A stretch of 64,000 bases of DNA from Lutjanus erythropterus. Its lineage: Eukaryota > Chordata > Actinopteri > Lutjaniformes > Lutjanidae. The stretch is taken from positions 22,703,204-22,767,203 of the forward strand of contig CM034609.1 in assembly GCA_020091685.1 (NCBI GenBank), written 5' to 3'. The notes beneath the pieces were generated by a model. The model searched no databases. It was not told the origin of the DNA and worked only from the letters and a program-made list of their open reading frames with translations. Each line of letters begins with the position of its first letter. Positions within the stretch are counted from its first letter, which is position 1. A program made the position numbers and the translations under genes. This document shows positions 63,947 through 64,000 of the stretch, one piece after another.

Positions 63947-64000
63947 GATTATCTATTTGTACCCGGGTACGATTAGGCACACAGCTATTTGCACCCAGGT
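63947..64000 (+). mobile_element. Start of another CTATTTGCACCC foldback copy
   Basis: TATCTATTTGTACCCGGGTA followed by AGCTATTTGCACCCAGGT repeats the arm unit of the 28624-29712 element. It is cut by the window end. Confidence 0.7.

Larger units (their letters stand above)
41401..64000. other. Region upstream of actb without recognised genes
   Basis: No coding exon was recognised over 22.6 kb. In human, FSCN1 follows on this side, but its long first coding exon is not seen, so it is either beyond the window or lost. The stretch consists of dispersed repeats, foldback elements, TG tracts and pyrimidine-rich tracts (48886-49190 and 52060-52190), with two regulatory-looking segments (49.19-49.25 and 51.9 kb). 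The 97-codon frame at 41527-41820 matches nothing known. The stretches 42.4-43.4, 44.1-45.4, 46.0-47.9, 52.3-53.5, 59.2-60.5 and 61.8-63.4 kb hold nothing I can name beyond short TG/CA tracts. Confidence 0.7.

Overview
The window comes from a teleost fish, most likely a percomorph. Three things support this: an intact cytoplasmic beta-actin gene with vertebrate exon structure, the tnrc18-actb neighbourhood also found on human 7p22, and heavy loading with dispersed repeats typical of spiny-rayed fishes (hAT-like MITEs, foldback elements, CA/TG microsatellites, L2/Rex-like LINE fragments). Most long open frames in the window are microsatellite or repeat translations, not genes.

Layout. (1) 1-24.4 kb is the 5' part of tnrc18 on the minus strand: a candidate untranslated first exon near 24.14-24.3 kb, the exon with the start codon (22147-22490), a 16.7-kb intron full of repeats, and the next coding exon (5282-5422). 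The two coding exons join in phase 1 and together give the TNRC18 N-terminus; the rest of the gene lies beyond base 1. (2) 24.4-36.8 kb is intergenic. It has a GC-rich CpG-island-like segment at 26.0-26.6 kb and two foldback elements with younger insertions inside them. (3) 36.8-41.4 kb is actb on the minus strand: five coding exons that add up to exactly 375 codons plus stop, a noncoding first exon, a CCAAT-CArG-TATA promoter, a second CArG box in intron 1, and a 3' UTR with a small tandem duplication. (4) 41.4-64 kb lies upstream of actb and shows no recognisable coding exon. It holds many repeats, including an exactly 1,200-bp element made of GGTTCT/AGAACC motifs, and two segments that look regulatory (49.2 kb and 51.9 kb).

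In human the order is TNRC18-FBXL18-ACTB-FSCN1. Neither fbxl18 (expected at 24-37 kb) nor fscn1 (expected beyond 41 kb) is visible here, although both have long coding exons that would show. No tRNA, rRNA or CRISPR array was seen.

Actb encodes the main non-muscle actin. Its promoter architecture implies SRF/MRTF control, with feedback from the G-actin pool. Tnrc18 is a large nuclear chromatin regulator. Nothing in the window suggests that the two genes work together; the link is conserved synteny.
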